A stretch of DNA of 64,000 nt. Source: Oxyruncus cristatus. Its lineage: Eukaryota > Chordata > Aves > Passeriformes > Cotingidae. The stretch is taken from positions 291,606-355,605 of the forward strand of contig VXAY01004946.1 in NCBI GenBank assembly GCA_013399855.1. The letters run 5' to 3'. The translations under genes were made by a program, and so were the position numbers. Of the stretch, positions 1 to 12,600 are shown piece after piece (position 1 is the stretch's first letter; every line of letters begins with the position of its first letter). Below the pieces are notes generated by a model, which made no database searches, was not told the origin of the DNA, and saw nothing but the letters and a program-made list of their open reading frames with translations.

Positions 1-1489
1 TACAAAATACCTGGATTGCATTGATTTGCAAGGCAAACTCTTTATCACCTTACCAAGCACAACAGTAGCACACTGGCTGGAACAGCCGGCTGCTTCTGCA
101 TCTGTGGAGAGGAGCTGCAAGGGGTAGAGGATGAGAGCAATTGGCCTGAGGTTGCATGAAATGAAGTTGGCACATAGTTTAAGCAGCTTCCTAGTTTTCC
201 CAAGATCTGGATGGTGGGAAAAAATGGTGTGATTCATCATTTTCTCAGCACAATAAGACTATATATCTTAAATTTGTCTGTCTCGGGAAATAGATGTGCA
301 TAACTTGGCAGAACTAGAGAATTGTTTCTCCTTCCAGCTGAAAAAAAAAATAATTGAAAGAGTAGTTCTGCATTAGCGTTGAACGGCTTTGGGACTATCT
401 TTTATCCATTGACCTGAATAGAATTATTTCCAATTCACTTAACCGTGTACTTTACAAGGGAACATGGTCTACAAGGATCTGAATACAATTGGCTTTGCTT
501 TTGCACATGTGGCTGGCAGAGTCTAGCAAGTGGCCCTTTAGCATTCTGCCACCAAATGAACAATTAAGATGAAAAGTCCTGTTCTTGTCAGTTACCATTA
601 GGCGTTTTAGGAGTGCCATATGGGTAAGCAAGTGAGTGAAAAGGTGCGGGAAAAGAGGTTCTATGGTTGGAAAAATCATGGAAAGGCAAATACAGAATTG
701 TCACAAAAAGATCAAACAACTGTGAAAGCAGGTTGCCTGTCAAACTCATTTGAATGTAGGGAGCAATGGCCCCTTTCCCTGCTCAAATACGTAAAAAGAA
801 CTTGTAGGTTACTTCCCCTTTACCCCTTGAAGTACCCTCATATTATGTGTTTGAGATATTATATAATAAACTGGGTAGAAAAGCATTCTGTGTTTTTTAA
901 TAGCTGAATATACGTTCAAGTATATCTCATCTAAAACAGTCCAAAACTTACTCTGAGAGTGACTAGCATTTCTATAGTCTGTGTTTAAATCAGAACCTAG
1001 ATAAATCGCTCTGATACTTCATTGCTTACTTTTATCGTCATGCTTCCTACTATATATCATTGTTAAAAAAACTGAAGAGTGGTGTCAGTCACTAGAAAAG
1101 TATGCAACTGTATTTTGTAATCATAATAAAGCATGTAGGATGTGATCCAGAGATTTTTAGGTGTCTCACCCCAGCAGAGTGACTCACTGAGATGGAGCTA
1201 GCCTACGTTTTGTTCAATGTACTGCCAAAACGTTGTTCAGGAAAACTAACATGTTGACTGGGGAACTTTCCAGAAGTTTAGGTGCCCAATAGGAGTGCAT
1301 GTGTGAGACAAGGGTACACATAAACCTTCTGATATCTGTTCAGTGAACATGTATTTTTTTTGTGTGTTTTGGCTTTATAATTTAAAATGCATAAATGCTC
1401 TGAAAAATAAGGGATGGGAATACCAGTGTACGCCTAGTTTGCCCCTTTTATCCAGGAAGTCATCATAGCTAGGAAAGTAGCTCCAGTGG

Positions 1490-1590
1490 TAGATGTGTAG
1501 ATGTGTCACTTGGGGATATGATTTAGCAGTGGACTTGGCAGTGCTGGGGTTTGACTTTTCTGACCTAAATGATTCTATGGTAATAAGAAG
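1490..1590 (+). repeat. CR1 LINE 3'-end fragment
   Basis: The segment reads like the last 90-100 bases of an avian CR1: a 'gtagatgtgtcacttgggga' block, then 'agcagtggacttggcagtg', then 'cctaaatgattctatgg', the typical CR1 terminal motif. The consensus between the middle and end blocks is shortened, suggesting an internal deletion. No reverse transcriptase coding part remains. Confidence 0.65.
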
Positions 1591-4500
1591 GTAGATACCA
1601 CAGGAACAGAGCCCAGCTCCCATGAGTTGGAATTACCTTGATTATAGGAATCTTAATGCAGGCCTGACACTCATTAGAGAGCACCCTAGTTGGTTGGCAC
1701 TGGTGTCACCAAATATAATAGCCTGTCTTTTGATGGACAGTAGGTGTACAGCAGACTTAATGCTTCAACTATGTGTTACTCAGTGTTAATGCAGTGGTTC
1801 CTTCAACTACTCTTCTGGGTACTTGAGAGTGTGTAGGGACATTGCCAGTTCCAAATGTGGTTGCCAAAATACTTCACTGTTTCCAAATCTAGGTGGTCAT
1901 GGCTGGTTGACTTCTTTTCCCAAACTTAACTCACTTTTTGTCTAGCATTTAAGCAGTATTTAGGCACAGCCTGAATGTATTATGTTACCAGTGTTATTTG
2001 CAGGTGTGAAGGTATCACTGTATACCATGAAAATGGGAATTGGATTACATTCTGTATAAATGCTTTTCTTTCATTTTAAGATTTTCCATGCTGACAGTCA
2101 ATTTCTTAATTGGTTAAAGACAGTTCTTCCATGACTTTTATTATTTAATCTCTATCACAGCTAAATAACTAAATGGATTAGTAGGCATAGGAAAGAATTA
2201 CTCTGCGTTTATGCGTCTCAGTGCTTTGTGGTTTAAAAAAAGCAGATGAGAAATATCTTTAGTGCTATTTTTGTTTTCTCTGAATCTCCTTACAAAAGGC
2301 TTTCTGAGGCATAGGTATGAACATTGTTAGCTATCCATGACTGACCAACTGATATTGTCTGTGGCAGAAGTTCACAAGCTGTGCCTCAGCAAAGCAGTGT
2401 GCAAACACTTCCTGATGAGCTGATAGTAAGTGATGTTGCTACCCCAGCATTAACAAAAGTGAAAAATAAATTTGGGAAGCCTGGCCCAGGCTAAATGTTG
2501 TTCCATCTTGTCAGCTAATCCTACTGCAGCAGTGGCTTGGTTGTGGTTAATTGGGTGATTTGCTCAGGAAACTGGGCTGAAAAATTCTGTGGCTAATATG
2601 ATTTAAATGCAGTTTTATAATGGAGAATCCATTAATCTGTGTAGTTACTACCTTTCCCTATGTTTAATGCTCTTCGCGGTTTATTATTTGCCCTTTTTTT
2701 TTTATGATTTCTCCCTACTTGTGATTAGAATCGTTATCAGGACAAACTAAACATTTAGCAACATCCAAACTTTCCAATGTTCATCTTATTTAGCAATATG
2801 GTATTCCCCTTGTTATTTCCCACTTCAGGAATTAGCTGAATATTAACCAACTGACTGAGTATCTTTGATAGCATACTGTGAAAGAGATGCTAAACCACTC
2901 ATTCAGCAGCCTTTGTCAACGCTTCAGATGGTAAATGAAGAATATAAATGAAAAGGATGTTGTTTTAAATCTGAAAGGATATCCTTCAACATATTGAATG
3001 GCTAGCTATGCTTCTAAAATGCTGTTTCCTGAAATTCTAGATTGTGACTTACAAGCAATTGTGCAAATCATTTTCAAAATTATCAAACATAGATATTGGA
3101 AGTCTTCAGTTTTAATTATCGTTTTCAGTCTAGTCATGATTTTTTCCCCTTTCACAAACTCTAATATTCAGTATTTAAGAGATTACACAAGCTAAGAAAA
3201 ATTAAATAGTTTTTGAGCCAAAAATAGGAAGAGGCCCTTTGGTATACAGGTCTGCCTCCTGTCTGCCATAGTTCTTCAATTTAATGCTAATATATGATGT
3301 GTGATTAAATCCTGAGGGCAGCTTTGAAAAATCCTATGTTAACTTAGAGGTAATTATATATGGAAATCTGTTATGAGTGCTGTGTGGGTAACTTGTATTT
3401 ATGCTTAGTAAAATATGAAACTAGCATCTCTATTTATAAAGCTATTGTTTAAGGTTCCCTTTTGTTCTGTCCTTGATTTAATTCAGTCTATTCAAGTTTT
3501 GCTCAAACAGCAGGTTTGGTCATTAGTAAATAACGCAAAAATAGCGTAGCTCTTTGATCTGTACAGTCTTTGCATACAATGTGCCTGAAGGTATGTGTAA
3601 TATAAATATGTTGTAAGTGCAAATAAATAAAGGATTTTGGATAATAGACATGTTGAAACTAGCAGTATTTTGAAGATTTTCAGTTCCTGTTGGATGACAC
3701 AGGGAGCAAATAAGCAAGAAAAACCTCAAATCTCAAAATTTACAAATCATTTGGTTTTACTAGCAGTTATAAAATTATGTTTTTAAATCCCATTATTTAC
3801 ATGGGGGAAAAGCGTATTCTTATTGATTTGCATAATTATAAAATGTGTAGTGATTTTAAGCTTCATGTATGGACTGTCTTTAGACTCAGAAGTATGAAAA
3901 TTTACAAGGTACACCAAAGTTCTGGCTTTATTTGGAGTGTGCTACTGCATTTCTTCATATTACTCAGTTGATCTGGTGAAAAAGTATTTCCAGTTAAAGA
4001 GTTTTGTTACTTTTTTGATTATTTGATTGTTCAGTTAAACATCATCCTATGGTTGTGCCACTAGTCAGTGAGCAAATCCCATCTTTACTTACTAGTCAAT
4101 ACTGAGGAACCCAATAAAAAATTGTCAATTTCTGGTGTGAGCTCCATCTCCAAGGAACGCATCAGGGAAACTGAGTGTAACTGCTGTGTACTGTTTAACT
4201 CTGAAAGTAGAACTACAGGGGGTTTTTATTACTGAAAGCAGTGTAGTTAATTTTGGAACTGGTTGTCATTAACTTCTTGCCTTTTTCCAACAATTTAGTT
4301 CCAAAAATCATGAATGAAGAGGTATTTTGTCAACTTGAGGTCCCCTTTGGTTTCCTCTGTGATTCTGGATCTTACGTGAGGAGAGGGACATGTTTCCCTG
4401 ACCCCTTCAGGCTAGTTCTTAAACAGCTTTGATCTCATACACTCCAAGGAGCTCTCAAAGACCCTTTCAGAAACTAGCAGCATCTACGTTGCATCTCCCC

Positions 4501-6423
4501 AGAGCTCAAATTGTTCATATATGTATAAATGCAAAGCTTTGTATAGCATAAGATACAGAGATTTCATGAGAAGGACTGTAAATTATTTTTAAGTCTTCAC
4601 GCAGGGAATTATGCTCAGTAATTATTTGTACAAATATTAAAATAGAAGTATTTCTAAATACTAGTTTTGCTGAAGCAAGAGACATTCTCAAAAAACACGT
4701 TGCATATTGAATGTGCACTTTGCTCAGAGTATCTTTGGTTTCTCTCTGTGTATGTCCTGTGTAATGCCTGCGGGTACAGTTAGGGAAAGCTGAGTGCAGG
4801 CTCCACTGTAATGGGCAATCCTGGCTTGTCCCACCCTTAACAGAGCACTTTGGGTGCCTCAGTTACCTGGATCAGAAAGCTGGTCTGTCTGAAAAATGCT
4901 ACAGGAAGACAAAAATGGAAGTTGTCCGCCTGGTATAACTAACTAAACCATCTCACCAGTGCCAGTGAAAGAAGTAGGGAGGGGAGGCTGGACTGTCTTT
5001 TCCACAAACAACCCGCACTGGTTTTAACTGAATGAGTCAGGAAGCTGTATTCTAAGAAAGGAGATGACCAGTTTTACTTGTAGGATAGATACAAGATTTA
5101 AGAGATACGAGAGAGATTACTCTTGTAATTTAGCAGCTTTTTTAGGTAAAGTGCCTAGCACTGTTCTGTGAAGTTTATGTAGCTCCTGACTGATCTTTAG
5201 TATCATACTTTCTTAGGCCCTCTAGGTTACTGTAATGATACTTAATCTTTTTAATCTGTGATTTTTTTCTTGTTTTCCTAGAAAGTTTGTCTATGTTGTT
5301 TCATTTGTTTTGGTCTTAAATTGAAAGGTTAGATAGTGTATGAAGGCAAGGCTGGAGACTTTGTGTTCTTTACCTGTCACAGGGAACAGACGGGGCTGAA
5401 ATGTATCTTGGTTTGTGTAAAAGCAAATTCTTATCTCAGTCCTTCCCTCATGGAGGCTGAGGAGCCTGCACAGGCAAATTCCATACTTGCCATAAATGTA
5501 CACCATCATCCAGTCAGCTGGCACAAGAAGCTTCACAACCTGAGGCAACTTTTGATTATCCATAGCTTAAATGCTTTAACATTCTGGAAATAAAGATCTG
5601 CAGTTTAAACTTGGCACAGGACTCTGTGGGAAACCAGAGAAGCACAAGGAACAACAGAAGGCAAGGAAGTTCAGGCAGTGTAGCCAAGGAGACACCCAGG
5701 TGCATCACAGCTAGTTATCTGGTGCTTTTCTGGCTGAGTCTCACAAGCCTGTGTGAGTACATTGCATTGCTGTTTCTAATCGGATTTTGGAGGGGAATGT
5801 AGTGCCAAGCCAAGCTGGCACTTCTGAGACGCCAGGGCACGTCACTTGGAGAAAATGTACTGTATTGCTGCTTGAGATTTCAGTATTTGGGCAGAGTCCA
5901 GTTGTGGGTTTGCTTGCAGTTTAAGTACTCAAATGAAATGGCTGTGATTATGAACTTTGTCCTTTTATCTTGCTGTGGTCTGGTATAATTTTGTTCCTTA
6001 TCAACCATTATTGCATTAGAGATGCAGATTTATCGAATACATTGTCAGGTGAATGACAAGTGTTTAGTCAAGTTTATTTTGTTGATAAAGAATATTGCAA
6101 AGTTTATATCTTTCTCTTCTTTGGTATATGAAAATTTTACAAAAACTCAAAATAAGCGGGATCCTGTGCAAGTAATCTGATGGCTCAATACCAAGTTTTC
6201 CATTATTACTTTAAAGATTCTAAAGATAGTTGCTTCCAGAAAAGTTCGGTTAAGTGCATTTCCATGGATTCCTGCCATGAAGATTATAACATAGAGTTAA
6301 GGCTATGTCCTTGTGAAAGACAAAGAGTATTGTTGCATCTAGATTTCATATATGAAAAACCTTACTACAATCTCTAGTTACTTTACATTTGGCGATTGCT
6401 TACTTGGGGTTTCTTGTCTCCTT

Positions 6424-6540
6424 TCTTTTTTTTTTTTTCTTTTTTTTTTTTTTTTCTTTTTTTTTTTAGATGCATTTAGATTTCTTTGTTTGNNNNNNNN
6501 NNNNNNNNNNNNCTTTTCTTTTTTTTTTTTTTTCTCTTTT
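6424..6540 (+). repeat. Long poly-T / polypyrimidine tract before exon 2
   Basis: Several T runs of 9-17 bases, broken only by single C or A bases and one short mixed segment, flank an N gap. The tract ends about 10 bases before the exon 2 acceptor, so its 3' part doubles as the polypyrimidine tract of that splice site. It may be the poly-A tail of a reverse-oriented retroelement or an expanded homopolymer. Confidence 0.85.
6493..6512. other. Assembly gap (20 N)
   Basis: Twenty undetermined bases inside the T-rich tract upstream of exon 2. The true length of the homopolymer is probably unknown. Open frames crossing it are artefacts of the gap and low-complexity sequence. Confidence 0.98.
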
Positions 6541-6551
6541 TCGTTGAATAG

Positions 6552-6665
6552 ACTTGGATTATCACTTGCTTTTGTCTTCAACTACTCCTACTTAATCCTC
6601 TTGTCAAAGCCCAGAGTTCCTGCGGGAATCCAGTCACAGATGATGTGAATGACATTGCAAAATTG
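6552..6665 (+). CDS. KITLG: KITLG exon 2: signal peptide and mature N-terminus
   Basis: 38 codons, beginning TWIITCFC and ending DVNDIAKL. The hydrophobic core of the signal peptide is [12 protein letters not shown], and signal cleavage is expected just before QSSCGNP. This gives a mature protein starting with Gln and placing the first conserved cysteine at mature position 4, as in chicken and mammalian SCF. The acceptor is '..ttgaatag' and the donor is gtaagtag; the exon starts and ends in phase 0. The mature part opens the segment leading into helix A of the cytokine fold. Confidence 0.95.
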
Positions 6666-9600
6666 GTAAGTAGCTTTTATTTTAAAATATTCGTTAAGTT
6701 AAACAATAATCAGTGTCTAATGGCACTTAGGAAATCTATATTAGAACCAGTGGAATATTAAAATAAAAACTAATCCATCAACATCTGTCACTTGAACAAA
6801 ACATTTTGCGAAGATTGGAGAGTAGTTTCAGTGTTCATTGAAGAGATGACCTTGACCAAGATGGAGTGTATGTACATATGTGGTTTCCTGACTCCAAACT
6901 TCAATAAAAATTGTCAACAGTCTTCATTTCATCAAACATTCTTTCAGATCAAATTGTTTCCCATGCAGATGAAAGATGATTGTCTGTGTGCTGATTTGCA
7001 TGGAGCAGACTGGTGGCAAACTAGCTGAATTGAACCAGAAGTCTTTACTTGGTGTATACAAGACTAGTGCCATATGTAAAAATAGTGTCATGTTAGACAA
7101 CATTGTAGCAATCAAGGCAGTAACGATTGAACAGCTTTTGCAGCCTTTAGGTGTGAGTGGGTTACCCTCGTTAAGTGTTTCTCTACTTATTGTACCCAGA
7201 AGTTTAAGTCCAAAGGACTCATAGCTTCATATAAGAACTGAATTCATTTAAGCAGATTTTAACTACTTAATTGACTGCTATATTAACCTGAAAAACTGCA
7301 TATCCTTTTGATGTCAGTTGGTATTTAACTCCACTGAAGTCAGCAATTATGCTAACTTGCAATAGTGTGGGCTATAACACCAAAGTTTTTAAGAAATAAC
7401 ACACACTGAACACTTAACAAGCATATCTTCATCTACATATAGAATCTAGCTGAAAATTTGTTTCATTATGGGAAAAGAGTTGAAACACCAGTGTTATTAT
7501 TATCAGACACTTAAATTGGAGTCCCTAGCATTTGTTGCCAGTGCAGTGTTCTTATCTTGTCTTATTTGAGCATTTTTATATACATTGGCACATAGTGTAA
7601 ATCTCTAAGGTTGCTCTATAGTCTTACTCAAATGCTTATGCTTCAAATTAGTCCCCTTAGGTGGAATTTTGAAGTATTGGCATATTTATTCCAGATAATA
7701 TTTCATCTGTTGGAAGAGTATTAAACTTTGATGTAAACCTGTTGTAGGCATGCAAGAACAAAAGAATTCCCGTGAGGGCTGGTGAAATTGTGCAGTGCGG
7801 GGCTATCAACAACTTTTTGTCACTTAAGTGTCCTCAGAACAGGGGCTTTAACTTTCCCTTTAGTAAAATTTAAACTTAAGAATATATTAATACAGGTTAC
7901 AAAAAATTTGCTTGCAGCTTGAACAATCATGCTTTGCTTTTGAGATAAATTCTGAAGGAAACCTAATCTTGTAAAAATTAGGTTAGTCTTTAATAGGGAG
8001 TCCAACATTATATTGCTTGAAAACATGGTTCAGGAGACTCTACAACTCATGTAAATTACAGTAAAAGTTTTGTACCGCTTCTGCTTTTTGAAAATATACT
8101 CATTGAATTAAGGAATGATATTCTGATGACGTGTATCTTCAAAATTAGATGTTTCACCCATACGTGGTTGGATTCTTTATTAGAATCCTAGAATCATTAA
8201 GAATGGAAAAGAACTCTTAACATAGAGTCCAACCTTTGACCAAACACCACCAAGCCAACTCAACCATAGCACTGAGTGTGGCATCCAGATGTTTCTTGAA
8301 CACCTCCAGGAATGGCGACTCCACCACCTCACTGGGCAGCCCTTTTCTGGAGACACTCCAGCACATCAATGTCTTCCTTGAAGTGAGGGGCCCAAAACTG
8401 GACACAGCACTCAAGATATGGCCTTAGCAATGCCAGGTGCATGGGGACAGTCATTGCTGGCCACACTATTGCTGATACAAGCCAACATGCCATTGGCCTT
8501 CTTGGCCTCCTGGACACACTGGTGTCTCATGTTCAGCTGGCTCTCAATCAGCACCACCAAGTCCTTTTTCTCCAGGCAACTTTCCAGTCACTCTTCCAGT
8601 CACTCTTCCCCCAGCCTGTAGCTCTGCATGGGGTTGTTGTGACCCAAGTGCAGGACCTGGCAATTTGCTTTATTGAACATCATACAGTTGGTCTTGGCCC
8701 ATCAGTCCAGCTTGTCCAGACCCCTCTACAGAGCCTTCCCACCCTCAAGCAGATCAATCCTGCCACCCAACATAGTGTCATCTGTGAACTGACTGAGAGT
8801 GCCTTCAATCCCCTTGACCAAATCATCAATAAAGATATTAAACAGGGCTGATCCCTGGAGGACACCACTAGTGACTGGCTGCCAACAGGATGTGGCACCG
8901 TTTACCACCAGTCTCTGGTCCTAGCCATCTGGCCAGTTTTCACAGCAACAACGAGTGCCATGAGCTCCCAGCTTCCCCAGAATATGCTGTGGGAGACAGT
9001 ATCAAAGGCTTTACATGGATATAGGCTAGATTTATTTGAATGTTATCCACAAGCTCCGTCACACTTGCCAACAGTGATACAATAGTTGTTTCTGAAAGCT
9101 TTATTCTCAGACAGACTGTCATGTTCTTTAAACTTTTTTGTCCACAGTCATGAATACAGTCCCATATCTGTGTACAATGAACTATCTCTTTGGCAGCATA
9201 TGCAAATTGCGTCATTTAGCTTAGGATTTTGGCCTCTCTTCCTTCTGTCTCACCACAAATTCTCAGATATCATCCTAGATTCAGTTTGGCCTGAATTCTC
9301 CACTGAGGTAGATTATGATTTCTTCATGTCCCCAAAATATTAGTCTTCCCTGGGCCTTTTCTCTTGATGCTACATAGACTCTTCTGAGTTCACTTTTAAA
9401 ACCTTCACTGTTTTTCCTGTCATAATAGGAAAAAATGTGGGATATTCGTAGCTCTCTGTCCGTACAAGTGCATTTTTCTTCCAAATATCTTGGTGGATAA
9501 AAAAAATCCAGTCTATGAAAAGTTTTTTTCTACTTCAGCTTCCGTAATTTTACCCTTCTCTCTGTTCATGTGCTGCTCTGACCCTTTATCTTCTTATTTC

Positions 9601-12600
9601 CTTCAAACTGTTTCTCCTTTTTTATTTTCACTATCAATGACAAGCTTCTTGGGCTTATCTTCAAAGGTACTGTTAACACTGCCTGTGTTATTGTAACACG
9701 TGCTCAGTTTGCCCTCTTGTACCAGCTTCTCATCATATCCATGGTATCTGTTACACTGTGGCTGCAGGAAAGATGTTCCTTGATGTACTCCAGGCAGATT
9801 CTCGTCCTTTTCCTATCTTTTGTTAAAATTCTTTGCAACATGAATCCATGTAGGGACATTTTTCTTGTTCCTGCTATGTTTTTCCCTATTTCTGCTGCAG
9901 TGCACCTACAATTTTCAGAATAGTGCCACAATTCCCTACAACCTGATCTTCCTTTATTGGGTACTGGGCACGTTCTAAGTACTGTAAATCCCCTTCATTG
10001 CTTTTAGAAGGCTGAGCATGGCTGCGGCTGTGTTCCGCTCCACTGTATTGTATTATAGGGGCGTGAGAAGTACATGCCTCAGTCAAGATGCTCTGTGAAT
10101 ATACACCAGGGATGTCTACTAAGCCTAAGCTATCAAAGAGCTGTCAAATAAGGCATGCTGTGCAGTGCCTGAAAATGTGGGTCATTTGCCTAATCAACTT
10201 TGTGTTGAGTAATAAATTGAGGACAGATGTGTGGCATAACTTGTTTTGAGTGGTCTTAATCTGGATTTTCGCCAGCATCATGCTAGACTTACACCAGAAG
10301 ACAGAATCGTAGAGAAAGAGCAAATTCAATAACAATAATGTTTACCAAACCAGACTGGTATCTGTTCTTAAAAAAGTGACTTGTATTTTCTGTAAGATTA
10401 ATTTTATTAACATCTATGTAATATAATTTTGTCATATGAAGAGTATGTCCTAAGTAAAATGATTTTAGGAAGCAAAGAACAATTGAACAGTCATTTTTGG
10501 GTTTTAATAATGAGAATTTTAAAGGAGCATAATTTTGTACCTGTACAGAATGAAAGTATTTAGAGAGTATTCATTCTGCACTACTAATCACTTGAATTCC
10601 TGCTTCTTTTTTAATGAAGATATCTGGAGGGAAACACATTACTTGATGAACAAATGTTCCGTATTATAAAACTGTAATTGCAGCACCTGTCAATAAAGCC
10701 TGTCCCCATTGTTCTTTACAGCACAGCAAGTCAGCAGAAAGCTGCATCTCTGTAATTGTGACTTAGATTTTGCATAAGAATTAGGAATCTGCTGTATATA
10801 TATTTGTTAAATATGAGCATCAAACCTACATATAAATAGAATTTTCACTGAGCTCTGCAGTATGCACAGAATATACCTAGATATTTTGGTTTTGTCCATC
10901 AACTAAATGTAAGATACCTCTTCTTCCATGATCTACTTCTCTAAAGCAGTTTTCTGCTTTTGAATGTTGGAAGCCCAGATAATAGTCAGCATTTACTGAC
11001 CAGGTTGCTTGTTTGAGACATGCTGTTTCAAATACTTTGCTTTCACATTACATCTTTGCTGTAAATATGTACTTTACACTCTCTGCAACATTTGATATTT
11101 ATTTTAAAGTCGATCTAACTCTCATGCATGAAGGGGTTATAAAAATTATCCAGTGTTGTTATCTTGCAAATAACCTGCCACTGTGACTGTAAGAAGTGTG
11201 AACGGAAATCGTTAGCATGTTGTCTTAAGCCAAATGATGAAGATTTTATTAACTGCTTCATTAACAGATGAGATAGAGTAGATTGCAGAGATGGTAGAAG
11301 CAGAGAGGGTGGAAGCTACTGCAGAAAAAGAAAAGCCAGGGATGCAGTAAGGAAGACAGAAAGGTGCAAAGAGCTGGAGAGGGACTTTTGTCAAGGGCAT
11401 TTAGGGATAGAATAAGGGGGAGTGGCTCTAAACTGAAAGAGGAGCAGGTTAGATTAGATATAAAGAAGGAATTCTTTACTGTGAGGGTCGTGGGGCACTG
11501 GAACAGGTTGCCTGGAGAAGTTATGGATGTTCCATCTCTGGAAGTGTCGAGGCCAGGTTGGATGGGGCTCTGAGGAGCCTGGTCTAATGGAAATTGTCCT
11601 TGTCCACGACTGAGGGATCTTTAAGGTCCCTTCCAACCCCAACCATTCTCAGATTCTCTGAAAAGAATAGGAAAAGGGTAACAAGTAGAGAGAAATGGGA
11701 AGTGGAAATGATATTCAAAAGCATAGTATGTTTTTTCCTATCATATGCCCCAGAGTAAAAAAGAAAACACTGGCAATGGAAAATGGGAATTTTTATTTTA
11801 TTTATTTCCTTTATCTTTGAAATGTATATAAAAAAGTAATTACATTTATGTTTACCTGCTTAGAATTTTCAGTCACAATAAAGAGAATTTGCAAGAACAG
11901 TAGCCCTAATTTCAAAGCATGTGACTGCAGAGATAGGTCATTTCTATAAAGTCTGCCGTTGCGATGAAAGAGTAGTTTGTGGAACCCAGATCACTTTTAC
12001 ATCCTTTGTTCTTCTCCCCATCTATGTGATGGTGAGCATATTTTTAAAGTATATTTGGGTTATGCAATGTTAACAGTGCTGTATTAAATATTCAAATCTC
12101 TCTATGTCAAAAGTAATCTTACATTCCCCAGTTTGAGATTTTGTTTCAACTGGGAATATAGCACTTAGTGTTGGTTTTATATAGATTTGAAGACATAAGT
12201 GTGGATTCCCTGCTCTTCACCTTTTCTCAGAGCCTAATAGGATTTCTACAATCACACACACCCTCTAAGTCAGGTAAAGATTTTGTGACATTTTAATTGC
12301 AATGCAGAATTCTTTTAGTTCTATGCATTCCTCTCCAAGGTTATCAGTTGATGTTCTCTCTAATCATCAAAACTGTTACTTCTGTTTCAACCAAGGTAAG
12401 TCATGCAGGCAGATGTTTTGTGGCCCCCAATATTTGTCACTGTACTTAAGGAATCGAGAAGAGGAACTAATAGAAAAGCCATTCAAGGATGAAGGGAGTT
12501 TCAAGGAACAGTCGTTTTCCAACCACCTTTGCTCAGGCAGGTCAGAACTCCCTCATCATTTGCTCCTTGTGGAAGACACAGCAGTCAGGCACCTTGCACT

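Larger units (their letters stand above)
1..6551 (+). other. KITLG: KITLG intron 1, 3' portion
   Basis: This is non-coding sequence upstream of exon 2. I looked for the short first coding exon (Met-Lys-Lys type start followed by a donor) and for a CpG-rich promoter, and found neither, so both probably lie upstream. Intron 1 is long in mammalian KITLG too. The stretch holds one CR1 tail near 1.5 kb, scattered AT-rich sequence, and a very long T-rich tract with an assembly gap just before the exon 2 acceptor. The small open frames here (all under 100 codons) show no recognisable protein similarity. Confidence 0.8.

Noticed and set aside
1..6551. KITLG exon 1 and promoter inside the window
   Set aside because: No Met-Lys-Lys-type short exon with a donor and no CpG-rich segment could be found; they are presumed upstream.
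6352..6648. 98-codon open frame spanning the poly-T gap and exon 2
   Set aside because: It uses N codons and a different frame from the KITLG exon; it is an artefact of the T homopolymer.
8441..8851. 136-codon + strand open frame
   Set aside because: It is the complement of a CR1 reverse transcriptase remnant on the minus strand and has no independent support.
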